A DNA stretch of 55,016 bases from contig DATMYA010000020.1 of assembly GCA_035561135.1 (NCBI GenBank), forward strand, positions 1 through 55,016, written 5' to 3'. The DNA comes from Clostridia bacterium. Lineage in GTDB: Bacteria > Acidobacteriota > Terriglobia > Terriglobales > Acidobacteriaceae. Below the pieces are notes generated by a model. That model saw only the letters and a list, made by a program, of their open reading frames with translations, ran no database searches and was not told the DNA's origin. A program made the position numbers and the translations under genes. Shown here piece by piece: positions 45,238-54,714 of this stretch (positions are counted from its first letter, which is position 1; every line of letters starts with the position of its first letter).

Positions 45238-47676
45238 TCAACTGCGAGCCGCGCTGAAGGCAGCGTCGCGCTCACCGCTGCTGGATAGATTGCAGGGAAG
45301 AAAAATCGTGAAGCAACTGCCGCTTTGTCCCGGGCGCGTGCTGCTGCGAACACGCGTGAAGCCGTCGTTCTTGATTACGAGGCCATGCGTGATCCACAGA
45401 CCGAGTCCAGTTCCCTTGTCTCCCTTGGTGGTGAAGAAGGGCTCAAATATCTCGCGGATGTGGCGTCGCGATATTCCAGCGCCACAATCAGCAATCGAAA
45501 TGCGAACGCCGGTGACACTGCGATTTTTCCAATCGCGTGCTTCGCGAACATGGATGATGATGCGTCCCCGCGGAGGGCTGGCTTCGACGGCATTAACGAT
45601 GAGGTTGGAAAAGATCTGACGCAGTTCGCCGGGCATGGTACGGATCAGACCCTCACTGTCATACCGGCGCTCCACCGTGACTTGTGCCTGGCTGATTTTG
45701 CGCGAATAGAGATCGAGCACGTTGTCCAGGACTTCGCTGGTCTTCAGAATAAGCGGCGAGGAGGATTCGCGGTAGAACATGAGCGTCTGCCGCGTGATGT
45801 GAGTGACGCGGGACAATTCGGCTTCCGCCATGTTGACGTAGTGACGCGCCTCGTCTGAGAGCTTTGCATCGCAGTTCAGCAGGTAAAGAAGATTGGCGAC
45901 GGCAGCCAGAGGGTTATTGATTTCGTGCGCAATGGAGGCGGCGAGGCGGCCAGTGGCGGCCAGCTTCTCGGTTCGCCTCAATATCTCTTCTTTATTCTTC
46001 TGGTCGTCGATATCGGTGCAGGTACCAAACCACTTCACGACCTTGCCATCACTGTCGCGCAATGGCAGCGCGCGAACGAGGTGCCAACGGTATTCGCCAT
46101 CGGAGTCACGGCGCATTCGATGTTCAATATCGAAGACCTGGCCAGTTTGCAATGACCGCGCCCAGCGGCGATTGCGTCCTTCGAGGTCTTCGGGATGCAC
46201 CACGCTCAGCCAGTTTGAGCCTGCGCTCTGTTCGAGCGAAAGGCCTGTGTAGTCCTGCCAGCGGCGGTTGATGTAATCAACCGATCCGTCCGGCTGCGCC
46301 GTCCACACGAGTTGGGGAATGGCTTCGGCCAGGATACGCAGTTGCGCTTCGCGCTGTTGGAGTTCGTGCTCGCTGCGCTTACGCTCGGTTATATCGAGGC
46401 TGACGCCAATAGCACGACAAGCCTGTCCCGAAGCCGAGGGCAGGAACATGCCCTTGGTCATAATCCAGATGAGTTCGCCATCCCGGTTGGGTATCCTGTA
46501 CTCGGTGTGGTACTCGCCACACTGCTCACGCGCCTCGGCGATGGCACCGATGACATTGTCACGGTCCTCAGGATGGATGCGTTCATGCCACATCGTCGCG
46601 TTCAGAAAACCCAGGCCTGAAAGCGACGGCACTTCTTCAATCCACACGAGTGTTCCAGTTTGCAGATCCCAGTCCCAGGCGCCGAGATTGGCGGCACGAT
46701 TCGTGGCACGCAGACGCGATTCGCTGCGGCGCAACTCCTGGTCAACGGCGCTACGTTCCCAGCTGACGGCGGCCATGACTAGCGCCGTAAATACCATGAC
46801 GGCGAGCGAGGTCTGTAGCAACGTGATGTTCTGCGCCTGCACGTCGGGCGTGAAATTCTTGATGTGATAGATGTTGGAGGCAATGGCGATCGCTGACGCG
46901 CAGAAGGACGAGAGAACAGCGCCGAGTTGTTCAAAACGGAAAGCGGCCCAGACCACGCAGGCGAAAATCATATAACTGACGGGGCGCATCAAGGCCAGAC
47001 TGGAACTAAACACAATGAAAGAACTCGCGATCAGCAGTACGGTTACTAACGCAAGTTCAGGGATGCGGCGGCGGAAGATTCTGAAGTCGGGCCTGGAGCC
47101 GAGCACCATGATGGTAGAAGCAACGACGATGACACCCAGAACGTCACCCAGCCACCAGAATATCCACGCTTCGTAGAATCCACTCCAAGGCAGCAGGCCG
47201 CCGGTGCAGAGTGTCAACACGCCAATCGTGGCACCGATGATAGTGGCGAAGCACCCGGCCAGGAGCGTAAGCGAAAGCACGTCTGCTACGCGCTGCAGCG
47301 ATGGACGGAAACCGCGAACTTTCGACAGAAGCGTCGCGGCTGCAAGCGCCTCGGCGGTCGTGCCCAGGGCAACGAAAAAGCTGAGGTGCGGCGGTACTCG
47401 ATTAAGAAGCGAAATGCAGAACGCGGCAACTGCAACAGCCGGCCACATTCGACGCCCGAGCAGGACCAAAGCTGCGACTGCGATACCGAGCGGAGGCCAG
47501 ATCGCCGAAACGTACCCGACTGAAGTGCCCAATTTAAGGAACAAGAGGCCGGCGACAAAAGTCGCCGCTGCTACGACTATCCCGGAAAGGACACTACGCA
47601 GTGAGAAGCGCGACTCGAGAGGCACACGCTCGGTCGAGTGCTGCTCACTGCACGACACGTTCCCGTGTTCTAGCAT
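45238..47676 (-). CDS. MASE1-PAS-PAS sensor histidine kinase
   Basis: About 812 residues. The first 300 form eight or so membrane helices of the MASE1 sensor type (VGYVSAIWPPLGIAVAALVL). Two PAS/PAC regions follow (WDWDLQTGTLVWIEEVPSL; QLVWTAQPDGSVDYINRRW). The HisKA phospho-acceptor box is AASIAHEINNPLAAV, and the ATPase domain has the N box (QIFSNLIVNAVEAS), G1 (DCGAGIS) and G2 (KGTGLGLWITHGL). The ligand is unknown. No full response regulator is adjacent; only a degenerate receiver is encoded divergently at 47890. ATG 47676 is preferred to a TTG four codons upstream. Confidence 0.92.
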   Translation of the reverse strand: MLEHGNVSCSEQHSTERVPLESRFSLRSVLSGIVVAAATFVAGLLFLKLGTSVGYVSAIWPPLGIAVAALVLLGRRMWPAVAVAAFCISLLNRVPPHLSFFVALGTTAEALAAATLLSKVRGFRPSLQRVADVLSLTLLAGCFATIIGATIGVLTLCTGGLLPWSGFYEAWIFWWLGDVLGVIVVASTIMVLGSRPDFRIFRRRIPELALVTVLLIASSFIVFSSSLALMRPVSYMIFACVVWAAFRFEQLGAVLSSFCASAIAIASNIYHIKNFTPDVQAQNITLLQTSLAVMVFTALVMAAVSWERSAVDQELRRSESRLRATNRAANLGAWDWDLQTGTLVWIEEVPSLSGLGFLNATMWHERIHPEDRDNVIGAIAEAREQCGEYHTEYRIPNRDGELIWIMTKGMFLPSASGQACRAIGVSLDITERKRSEHELQQREAQLRILAEAIPQLVWTAQPDGSVDYINRRWQDYTGLSLEQSAGSNWLSVVHPEDLEGRNRRWARSLQTGQVFDIEHRMRRDSDGEYRWHLVRALPLRDSDGKVVKWFGTCTDIDDQKNKEEILRRTEKLAATGRLAASIAHEINNPLAAVANLLYLLNCDAKLSDEARHYVNMAEAELSRVTHITRQTLMFYRESSSPLILKTSEVLDNVLDLYSRKISQAQVTVERRYDSEGLIRTMPGELRQIFSNLIVNAVEASPPRGRIIIHVREARDWKNRSVTGVRISIADCGAGISRRHIREIFEPFFTTKGDKGTGLGLWITHGLVIKNDGFTRVRSSTRPGQSGSCFTIFLPCNLSSSGERDAAFSAARS

Positions 47677-47889
47677 TCGACCCCACAATTCCAGGCAAAT
47701 GTTGAGCTGCGAAGCATCTAAATCTTCTTACAATGGAGGGAGAGAACAAGCGCTCAACGCAATGTGATACAGATCTAACCAATTTGGAACTGAATTCTAG
47801 CAATGCGGCAACTATAAACACAATCGGCTTTTAAATTCAGCAACTTGGAATGACTCAATCGAGAGAAATTCGTGTAGCATCTACTCAGA

Positions 47890-48246
47890 ATGAGTGAATA
47901 CAGGACAGTTCTGATTGTCAGTTACCAGCCGCAAACAGTGGACTCTCATGCCCAGGCGCTTGGGGAAGCTGGCTACGAAGTTCAACGCGCCCAAACGATG
48001 TCGGCTGCGCTCGGCGCCGTTGGTCCGGGCAAAATAGAAGCGATGGTGCTTGGCCCGGATATTCCGGCTGGCGACCGTCGCCGTATTGAAGGAGAAGCGA
48101 GACGCCGAAATGAGCGGATTCGCATCGTTCTAATGTATGAAGGCGAGCGCGAGCGTGACGTATTCGCCAGCGCGATTCTTGACGTAAGCGAGCCGACCAC
48201 AAAACTGGTAGAAACCATCGGCTCCATCCTCTCTGAGCAGAAGTAA
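47890..48246 (+). CDS. Degenerate receiver-like protein
   Basis: 118 residues with the size and alternating strand-helix pattern of a response-regulator receiver (TVLIVSYQPQTVDSHAQALG, then KIEAMVLGPDIPAGD). The acidic pair that binds magnesium after the first strand is replaced by SYQP. The phospho-acceptor position reads LGPD, not LLD, so normal phosphorylation is doubtful. It has no output domain. It lies divergent from the histidine kinase with about 210 bases between, which suggests a shared control region and perhaps a partner role. Confidence 0.65.
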   Translation: MSEYRTVLIVSYQPQTVDSHAQALGEAGYEVQRAQTMSAALGAVGPGKIEAMVLGPDIPAGDRRRIEGEARRRNERIRIVLMYEGERERDVFASAILDVSEPTTKLVETIGSILSEQK

Positions 48247-48382
48247 AACCTTTTCACAATGTGATTGTGGCTATAGGGTTCAAGCAATGGACGGGATGTC
48301 GCCGAGGCCCGCCTGGCACCGCTTTGCGCGCTCTCTGCGAGAAGCTGCGCGGTCGCTCCGCGACGGAGCCGTCACTTGCTCT

Positions 48383-48398
48383 TATGACCTGAATCACA
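48383..48398. promoter_or_regulatory. Partial Crp/Fnr-type palindrome upstream of the ETF cluster
   Basis: TATGA-CCTGAA-TCACA keeps one perfect arm and differs by one base in the other. It lies 60 bases before the acyl-CoA dehydrogenase-like start, a usual place for an activator. Confidence 0.45.
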
Positions 48399-48458
48399 GA
48401 CCCCTTGGCCATCTCAAACTGACAATAAAAGGCTACGGAACGAAAGGACCCAAGCCCC

Positions 48459-50693
48459 ATGGCCACCAGCGCCGCAAAACCCGAGACAGAGACTCTACGT
48501 ACATTACCCGGCGACGACGTTCGCCAAATCCTCTGGCGCTTCGCCGACCGTTACGATCTGCAGATGCTGGTGCAATCGTCGCGTTCCGTGGCGCGTGGCA
48601 TCGTGGCGCACCTGGTTGCCGAAGGCGCACGCAACACGCATGAATGGACAGAACGCAAGAACGAGTTGTTGAAGGCCTATGACGACGCTGGCATCACAGC
48701 GGCGTTCATGGAGCCGGAAGAGGGCGGATTCATCTCCGGCCCCAAGAACCTGGCGCTCTCGCTGATCGCACATGAACTCGCATGGGTTGACGCCGGCGCG
48801 GCAACTGGTTCGCTGGCGGGATGCCTGGCCCTGTCGCCGATCCATGAACGCGGCACGCCGGAACAGCGCCAGAAGTACATGAGCCTTGCGGCTCCGGCAC
48901 AGCCTGGCGAAGATCGCAAACCGTGGCGCGGCGCCTTCTGCCTGACCGAGCCGATTCCCTACGTCGGCGTGGACACAGGCATGCTGAACGGCAAGGTTCG
49001 CGTCGCCGAGTGGAACGAAGGCGAAGAGCCGATGCTTCAGGTCGAGAAGCGCGGCCGGTTCATCACGAACATGGGATTCGCGAACTTTGCGACGGCAGCG
49101 GTCGATACGGCGGATGAGCGCATCAAGAGCAGTTGCATCATCATTCTCGAAGAAGGTGATGAGGGCGTCTTCGATCGCGGCACACCGACGCGGAAGATGG
49201 TTCACCAACTGTCTTCGACGTCAGACCCAATCTTCAGCCTGAAAGTTCCGGCCAGCCGCATCGTCGGCGGATACACGCTGAAGGATGGCGTCATTGTTCC
49301 GACTTACACCCATAGCGAAGTGATCGAAGCGGTATTCAAGCGCACGCGCGTGACGGTTGCCGTGATGACTTCGGCGAAATTGCTGTCGGCAATCGAGCCG
49401 GTGATTCGCTACCAGCGTGGACGCTTCCGCGGTGCGGAGCAGGCGACGCCGGGAACGCTGCGGTACGAGCTTGGATTGCAGCAGCGCGAGGACGTTCTGC
49501 ATCGTTTGCTGGATGTGTGGGCGATGGGCGAAGCAAGCGCCGCACTCGCGTTTGCCGCAGCAAGATGCTTCGATGTGGTCGATCCCCTGGAAAAAGAGAA
49601 GACGCGCATCCTCGCCGAGCAGGGGATTAAGGGCGGCAAATCGGAGTTGAAGTTCTTCCGCAGCGTCACCAAGGAAGCACTTGAGTTCCTGGACTTGTGC
49701 GCCAAGCCGGAAGACTGCCGCAACAACGTACGGCTGCTTGAACTCCATGAGAACAAGCTTGTGCAGTATGCGATTCTCGATTCCGTGGCGAGCGTGCTCT
49801 GCCCGGCCGCAAAACTCTGGAACACCGGCAAGGGTTCCGTGCTGATGCGCGAAGCAGTGAGCTTGATGGGCGGTTACGGCATCACCGAAGACTGCCCGGG
49901 CTTCCTTGGTCACAAGTGGATGGATTCGCAACTAGAAGCGACCTACGAAGGGCCCGAAGCCGTGCAGCGGCGCAACCTGACCGTCACGATGACGAACGAG
50001 TTATTCTTAAAGCAGTTCCGGAACTGGATTATCGAGATGCGCGCCATCGCCGCCCACAAGCCCGGGACGGGTGCATGCACGCTGGCAACGGCGATGCAGT
50101 TGTGGATGTGGACCTACAACCATACGCAAAACGGCACCGACGCGAATGGAAACAAGCTGTACCACGGCACTCGACAGGCAGTGACGTTCGCGCTGGCGGA
50201 CGCGCTGTGCTGGCTGCTGGCCTCGCGGCAACAGATCCTCGATGCGCAGGAACTGGAAGCGAAGGGGCCGGACAATCCAGTAGTCGCCGAGGGCCTCGCA
50301 GGCACACTCCAATTCATGACGGACCTGTGCCACATACAGGCGGCGAAAGCTGCCGGCGAGGTTGCCCGCATCTGCGCCGAGTTGGTGTACGGATACAACC
50401 GCCATCCGGCATGGGATGAAGATGGTTATAAGGGCTGTTACCAGGAACAGGAACTGGAAATGTTGGAAGGTGTAATACCGGGGTTCTCGGCGTGCGCGAC
50501 TGACGTGATCGGAGTCGATGGAACGCATCCGCATAAGGAGGGTCCATGCCCATCGTGCCGCGGACTGAGCGGATTCCAGCGGATACGTAACAAGCTCGAC
50601 GGCTGCCTGACGGGAGTGATGCTTGCGAAGGATCGTGCGGCGGAGTCGTTGCAGACGGTGATGATTCCGGAAGCTCTCGATTATCCGATGTAG
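48459..50693 (+). CDS. Large acyl-CoA dehydrogenase-like flavoprotein
   Basis: 744 residues, longer than the usual 380-600 of this family. The conserved features are FCLTEP (substrate/FAD loop), the SLMGGYGITEDCP region and the C-terminal QLEATYEGPEAVQRRNLT, where the glutamate in YEGPE is the usual catalytic base position. Extra sequence at the end includes a GPCPSCRG motif with paired cysteines. It would oxidise an acyl-CoA or related thioester and hand electrons to the ETF encoded two genes later. It begins a plus-strand operon. The substrate is not readable. Confidence 0.85.
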   Translation: MATSAAKPETETLRTLPGDDVRQILWRFADRYDLQMLVQSSRSVARGIVAHLVAEGARNTHEWTERKNELLKAYDDAGITAAFMEPEEGGFISGPKNLALSLIAHELAWVDAGAATGSLAGCLALSPIHERGTPEQRQKYMSLAAPAQPGEDRKPWRGAFCLTEPIPYVGVDTGMLNGKVRVAEWNEGEEPMLQVEKRGRFITNMGFANFATAAVDTADERIKSSCIIILEEGDEGVFDRGTPTRKMVHQLSSTSDPIFSLKVPASRIVGGYTLKDGVIVPTYTHSEVIEAVFKRTRVTVAVMTSAKLLSAIEPVIRYQRGRFRGAEQATPGTLRYELGLQQREDVLHRLLDVWAMGEASAALAFAAARCFDVVDPLEKEKTRILAEQGIKGGKSELKFFRSVTKEALEFLDLCAKPEDCRNNVRLLELHENKLVQYAILDSVASVLCPAAKLWNTGKGSVLMREAVSLMGGYGITEDCPGFLGHKWMDSQLEATYEGPEAVQRRNLTVTMTNELFLKQFRNWIIEMRAIAAHKPGTGACTLATAMQLWMWTYNHTQNGTDANGNKLYHGTRQAVTFALADALCWLLASRQQILDAQELEAKGPDNPVVAEGLAGTLQFMTDLCHIQAAKAAGEVARICAELVYGYNRHPAWDEDGYKGCYQEQELEMLEGVIPGFSACATDVIGVDGTHPHKEGPCPSCRGLSGFQRIRNKLDGCLTGVMLAKDRAAESLQTVMIPEALDYPM

Positions 50694-50755
50694 GCCCATT
50701 GTCCTCGTCGAAAGCTTGAGTCCTTATTGCAGCACCAGCAGCCGTGGAGATAACG

Positions 50756-52618
50756 ATGCGCGCTGAAGAGCAACAGCCCGAAGTAGAACGGCAGAGCATG
50801 GAAGTCGATATCGCGTGCGTCGGATTCGGCCCGGCGATGGGCGGATTTCTTTCGTCGTTGGCGGCCAAACTGGTGAACGAAGACGGCACGCCGCTCGCCG
50901 AGAGCAAAGCAATGCCGGGCATGCCGCTCCAGGTGATCTGCTACGAGCGCGCGGACGACGTTGCTTTTGGCGTCTCCGGCGTGGTGACGAAGGCCCGCGG
51001 AATCCGCGAAAGCTTCCCCGAGTTGGACGCGTCTCAGATTCCAATGGCTGCGCCGGTCACGAGCGAGAAGGTGCTGTACATGCTCGATCCCGTGGGCGCG
51101 AGCCGCCGTTCGGCCACGCTGCGATTAGCTGACAAACTTATAAGAACGTTCAAGACCGTACTGCCGGTCGAGCACGGCGCTCTTGAACTGCCGTATACAC
51201 CGTCTTTCCTGAACAAGCATGGTGGAATGCTGCTCTCGATCGGACAGTTCAATCAGTGGGTAGGCAGTCAACTGATGACGTCGGGCTCGGTGCAGATATG
51301 GCCGGGCATGCCGGTGGCAAAGCCGCTGATCAAAAACCACCATGTTGTAGGCGTTCGCTTGGTCGATCAGGGCGTGGACAAATCGGGCAGTCCGGAAGCC
51401 AGTTTTATGGCTGGCATGGACATCAAGGCCGCGCTGACCGTGATCGGGGATGGACCAGTCGGCGCCGTGGGACGCGACATCGATGCGCATTTCGGCATGC
51501 CCGCTGGACACCACACGCGCGACTGGGCAGTTGGAACCAAGATGGTGATCGATCTGCCGGAGCACGTGGACCTTGCGCCGGGAACGGTCTTCCACACCTT
51601 CGGTTATCCAGAGCCTGAAATCTTCGGCTTCATGTACGTGCATCCAGACCGCGTGGCTTCGATCGGGATCTTCGTGCCATCATGGTTCGATAATCCTGTA
51701 CGCACGTCCTACCGCTATTTACAGCACTACATGATGCACCCGTACTTCTGGCGCTATCTCGAGGGCGGCACCTTGCGCTCGTGGGGCGCGAAGTCGCTGC
51801 AAGAATCCGGCAAGCGAGGCGAGCCGCGCCTGGTGGGCCACGGGTTTGCGCGCATTGGCGAAGGCTCCGGCAGCACGAACGTACTGACCGGGAGCGGCGT
51901 TGACGAGGCATGGACGACAGGCACGCTGCTCGCCGAGGGCGTAGTGGAATTGCTGAAAGACGGCAAGCCGTTCTCGCGCGAAAACCTGGAGAAGGCTTAC
52001 GTCGAGCGGCGACGGAAGAGCTGGGTTGAGAAGGAAGGGCGCGTAGCAGAACATGCGCGCGATGGCTTCCAGCGAGGCGTGGTCAGTGGCCTGATCGGCA
52101 TGGCGCTGGCAGGCATGACGGGCGGGAAAGTGACGCTTGACGCCGAACCGAAGCTGCCGCACGAGCGCATCAAGTCGGCAGAACGCTACTTCGCGGGCAA
52201 GCTGACCGCCGGCGAAATCGACGAGATTAAGCGGGACTGCACCGCACGCAACGCTTCCCTGCACGACGCGTTGATGGACCGGTGCGGGTGGCCGGCGATC
52301 CCATACGACGGCAAGCTGCTAATCACGCATCAGGACGCGCTGCTGGTTGGCGGCAAGGTGCAGGCGCCGGCGGGATACGCCGATCACGTGGTCATCGTCC
52401 AGCCTGAAGTCTGCAAAACGTGCGGCTCCAAAACGTGCATAGAAATCTGCTCGGGTGAGGCGATCACTCCTGGCGAAGAGGGCGTGCCGGGCTTCGATCG
52501 CGAAAAGTGCGTCTACTGCGGCGCGTGCCTGTGGAACTGCTCGCAGGAGATCGAACGCGGCAAAACGAATATCGAGTTCAAGGCGGGTGCTGGAGGATTG
52601 CACTCGGCGCAGAACTAG
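50756..52618 (+). CDS. FixC-like ETF:quinone oxidoreductase fused to a FixX-like ferredoxin
   Basis: About 620 residues from ATG 50756, six bases after GGAG. The FAD-binding opening is DIACVGFGPAMGGFL, and the next strand (QVICYERADD) comes unusually late because of an insertion. The middle part follows the FixC/ETF-QO plan (TVIGDGPVGAVGRDID, VLTGSGVDEAW). The last 90 residues are ferredoxin-like, with C-x2-C-x4-C-x3-C (CKTCGSKTCIEIC) and C-x2-C-x2-C-x3-C (CVYCGACLWNC), enough for two [4Fe-4S] clusters. It would pass electrons from ETF to the quinone pool. FixC and FixX are usually separate proteins. Confidence 0.88.
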   Translation: MRAEEQQPEVERQSMEVDIACVGFGPAMGGFLSSLAAKLVNEDGTPLAESKAMPGMPLQVICYERADDVAFGVSGVVTKARGIRESFPELDASQIPMAAPVTSEKVLYMLDPVGASRRSATLRLADKLIRTFKTVLPVEHGALELPYTPSFLNKHGGMLLSIGQFNQWVGSQLMTSGSVQIWPGMPVAKPLIKNHHVVGVRLVDQGVDKSGSPEASFMAGMDIKAALTVIGDGPVGAVGRDIDAHFGMPAGHHTRDWAVGTKMVIDLPEHVDLAPGTVFHTFGYPEPEIFGFMYVHPDRVASIGIFVPSWFDNPVRTSYRYLQHYMMHPYFWRYLEGGTLRSWGAKSLQESGKRGEPRLVGHGFARIGEGSGSTNVLTGSGVDEAWTTGTLLAEGVVELLKDGKPFSRENLEKAYVERRRKSWVEKEGRVAEHARDGFQRGVVSGLIGMALAGMTGGKVTLDAEPKLPHERIKSAERYFAGKLTAGEIDEIKRDCTARNASLHDALMDRCGWPAIPYDGKLLITHQDALLVGGKVQAPAGYADHVVIVQPEVCKTCGSKTCIEICSGEAITPGEEGVPGFDREKCVYCGACLWNCSQEIERGKTNIEFKAGAGGLHSAQN

Positions 52619-52710
52619 GAAGACATCGACGTCAGGCGGCGGACGTCAGCTGAAATCAGAAGCTGAAAACAAGGGTCATCCGGAAACGAGAGACCAGGAA
52701 AACGAGAGAC

Positions 52711-53523
52711 ATGAGCACACCTTTTCAAATCGTAGTATGCGGCGGCATTGTGCCGGATCCGCTTCAGACGCTGGAGCCGATTTCAGGTCCGGCCGGCCCT
52801 TCCCTGAAGAACGAAATGATGTTGCCTGCGGTGCTCGATCCATGGGCCGGACACGCGCTGTATGAAGCCGCGAATCTGGCGAAGGCCGTTCCGGGTAGCA
52901 AAGTGTACCTGGTAAGCCTGGGTCCGAAGGCGAAGTTGCAGCAGGTCATGATGACCGTGGCCCAGAAGGTGGCGTTCGAACTGGTTGCGGTAGATGGACC
53001 TGCAAGCGGCTTTACGGACGCGCACGAAGCGGCAATGGCGCTGGCCGAAGCGATCAAAACAATTCCAGGCCTCGACAAAAGCAAGCTGCTGATCTTCGGC
53101 GGCTGGGAGTCGGCGAGCCGAGGTGCGGGCGCTACGCTGCAGATCATTGGCGAGATGCTTGGCGTCACGGATCAGTTCCAGGGCGTTGACCGGATCCAGG
53201 TGCGCGAAGACGACTCGTTTGAAATCCTCGAGCGCATAGAAGGCGGACGCCACCAGGTTTCCACCTGTGCGGGAGCGCCTGCCGTGCTTGGATGGGCGAC
53301 GGGGTACCTGGCGGAGCCGCGCAACGATCCGCAAGTCGGGATGGCCAACATGAGAACCATCATGCCAGCGCTGCAAAAGGCGAAGGCGGCCAAGGTGGGT
53401 GCCGAGGGTCTGAAGTTCGCGAAAGTCGAATTGCCAAAGCAGCAGCGGCAGACGCGCATTGTGAAAGATATGGCGGCCGACGAGATCGCGAAAGAGATCG
53501 CCGAGTGGATCGGCAAAAACTAA
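52711..53523 (+). CDS. etfB: Electron transfer flavoprotein beta subunit
   Basis: 270 residues of the EtfB/FixA family. Typical features are the opening QIVVCGGIVPDP, the DPWAGHALYEAANLA region in place of the usual NPFD motif, and the nucleotide-binding FGGWESASRGAGATLQIIGEMLG stretch (given here only by its ends, FGGW and MLG). The 92 bases before it contain two copies of AAACGAGAGAC-like sequence, the second next to the ATG. It pairs with the alpha subunit 51 bases downstream. Confidence 0.9.
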   Translation: MSTPFQIVVCGGIVPDPLQTLEPISGPAGPSLKNEMMLPAVLDPWAGHALYEAANLAKAVPGSKVYLVSLGPKAKLQQVMMTVAQKVAFELVAVDGPASGFTDAHEAAMALAEAIKTIPGLDKSKLLIFGGWESASRGAGATLQIIGEMLGVTDQFQGVDRIQVREDDSFEILERIEGGRHQVSTCAGAPAVLGWATGYLAEPRNDPQVGMANMRTIMPALQKAKAAKVGAEGLKFAKVELPKQQRQTRIVKDMAADEIAKEIAEWIGKN

Positions 53524-53573
53524 CCAGAGCGTACGGCAGCTCAACATAAGAGATCAACGAGAAGGACACGACA

Positions 53574-54623
53574 TTGGAAACGATTCTCTTCCTGGCACAC
53601 ACAGAAGCTGACGGCACGTTGCCGAAGGTAGCGCTAGAGGCGTTGGGCGCGGCACAGGAACTTGCCGCCTCGATTGCCGGATCACCACTGGTGGTTGGAC
53701 TGTTTGGCGGCGAAGTGAAGTTGGCCGCGGACGCAATCGCCGAATGCGGCGCGCAGCAGATCCTGGCCGTAGCTGGCGCGGAGTATGCGCAATCACGTTA
53801 TTCGACAGATGCGGCCGCCGTGGAGATGCTCTGTCGCGCTTCGAAGGCGACCATCGTCATCGCTCCCGCGACTTCGCGTTGCGCGCGCGTGATCTCCGGC
53901 GTCTCCCACCGCATAAATGGACGCGTGGACACTCACGTCAACAGCATCACAGTGACGAATGACACACCGGCCGCAACACGCTGGTTCTACCGTCAGCGCA
54001 TGGTCGCCGACCTGGAGCGCACGCAGCGCCCGTGGCTTATGCTAATCGACTCCGGTTGCCACGCTGCTTACGAAGGCGCACCGGGAATGGCGAACGTGGA
54101 GAACGTCCAGATCGTGCTGGGCGAAGTTCACAAGCGCACGAACGTCACCGGGATTCAAGCGCCGAAGTCCGATGAGCAGACGATTCGTCCGGACGCGGAT
54201 CTGCTGTTTGTGGCGGGCGCAGGCTGGACGAAGAAGCAGAAGGATGGTCAGGCGCACCCGAAGGAAGCCGAAACCCATATTCTCGGATTCCTGAAGCTGA
54301 CGCAGGCTTCGCTGGGAAGCAGCAAATCGCTCGTAGACCTGAGCGGCGAAGGTCAGGACGTATTGCAGTTCATGAGCCACCTGAACCAGGTGGGACAGAC
54401 GGGTTCCACGCCACGCCATGCGAAGGGACTCTCGACCTGCTGCCACGGCGAAGAACCACACGTAGTCGGCTGGCGCTTCATCAACGAGCGGCGCGCTATC
54501 AACCTGGACGCAAATTGCGGATGGGCACGGGGCAAGGCGGACGTCGTCTATGTTGCCGACGCGTTTGAAGTCTTGACGAAGTTGAATGCGCTGCTGGCGG
54601 AGAAGAAGTTAGTCACCGCCTGA
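53574..54623 (+). CDS. etfA: Divergent electron transfer flavoprotein alpha subunit
   Basis: 349 residues from TTG 53574, which follows GAAGGA by eight bases. The C-terminal half keeps VGQTGS and the late RRAINLDANCGWA and VYVADAFEVLTKL segments of EtfA. The FAD-binding stretch between them, normally an ISGAIQH-type sequence, is replaced by GLSTCCHGEEPHVVGW with a cysteine pair at residues 289-290. FAD binding is therefore uncertain or altered. It is the last gene of the four-gene cluster. The family call is secure from the neighbours and the end segments. Confidence 0.85.
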   Translation: METILFLAHTEADGTLPKVALEALGAAQELAASIAGSPLVVGLFGGEVKLAADAIAECGAQQILAVAGAEYAQSRYSTDAAAVEMLCRASKATIVIAPATSRCARVISGVSHRINGRVDTHVNSITVTNDTPAATRWFYRQRMVADLERTQRPWLMLIDSGCHAAYEGAPGMANVENVQIVLGEVHKRTNVTGIQAPKSDEQTIRPDADLLFVAGAGWTKKQKDGQAHPKEAETHILGFLKLTQASLGSSKSLVDLSGEGQDVLQFMSHLNQVGQTGSTPRHAKGLSTCCHGEEPHVVGWRFINERRAINLDANCGWARGKADVVYVADAFEVLTKLNALLAEKKLVTA

Positions 54624-54714
54624 ATCACTCGAAATCGTAAGCAGAGGCCCTCTTTACAAGCTCTGCCATAGTGCGTACGCAGCACCCGCAGTGTCTTTGT
54701 ATTGAGGAGCTTGC

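Noticed and set aside
48253..48268. CACAAT-GTG-ATTGTG palindrome as a further Crp/Fnr site
   Set aside because: Its arms do not fit the TGTGA-N6-TCACA spacing. It may be part of the end of the receiver-like gene's transcript.
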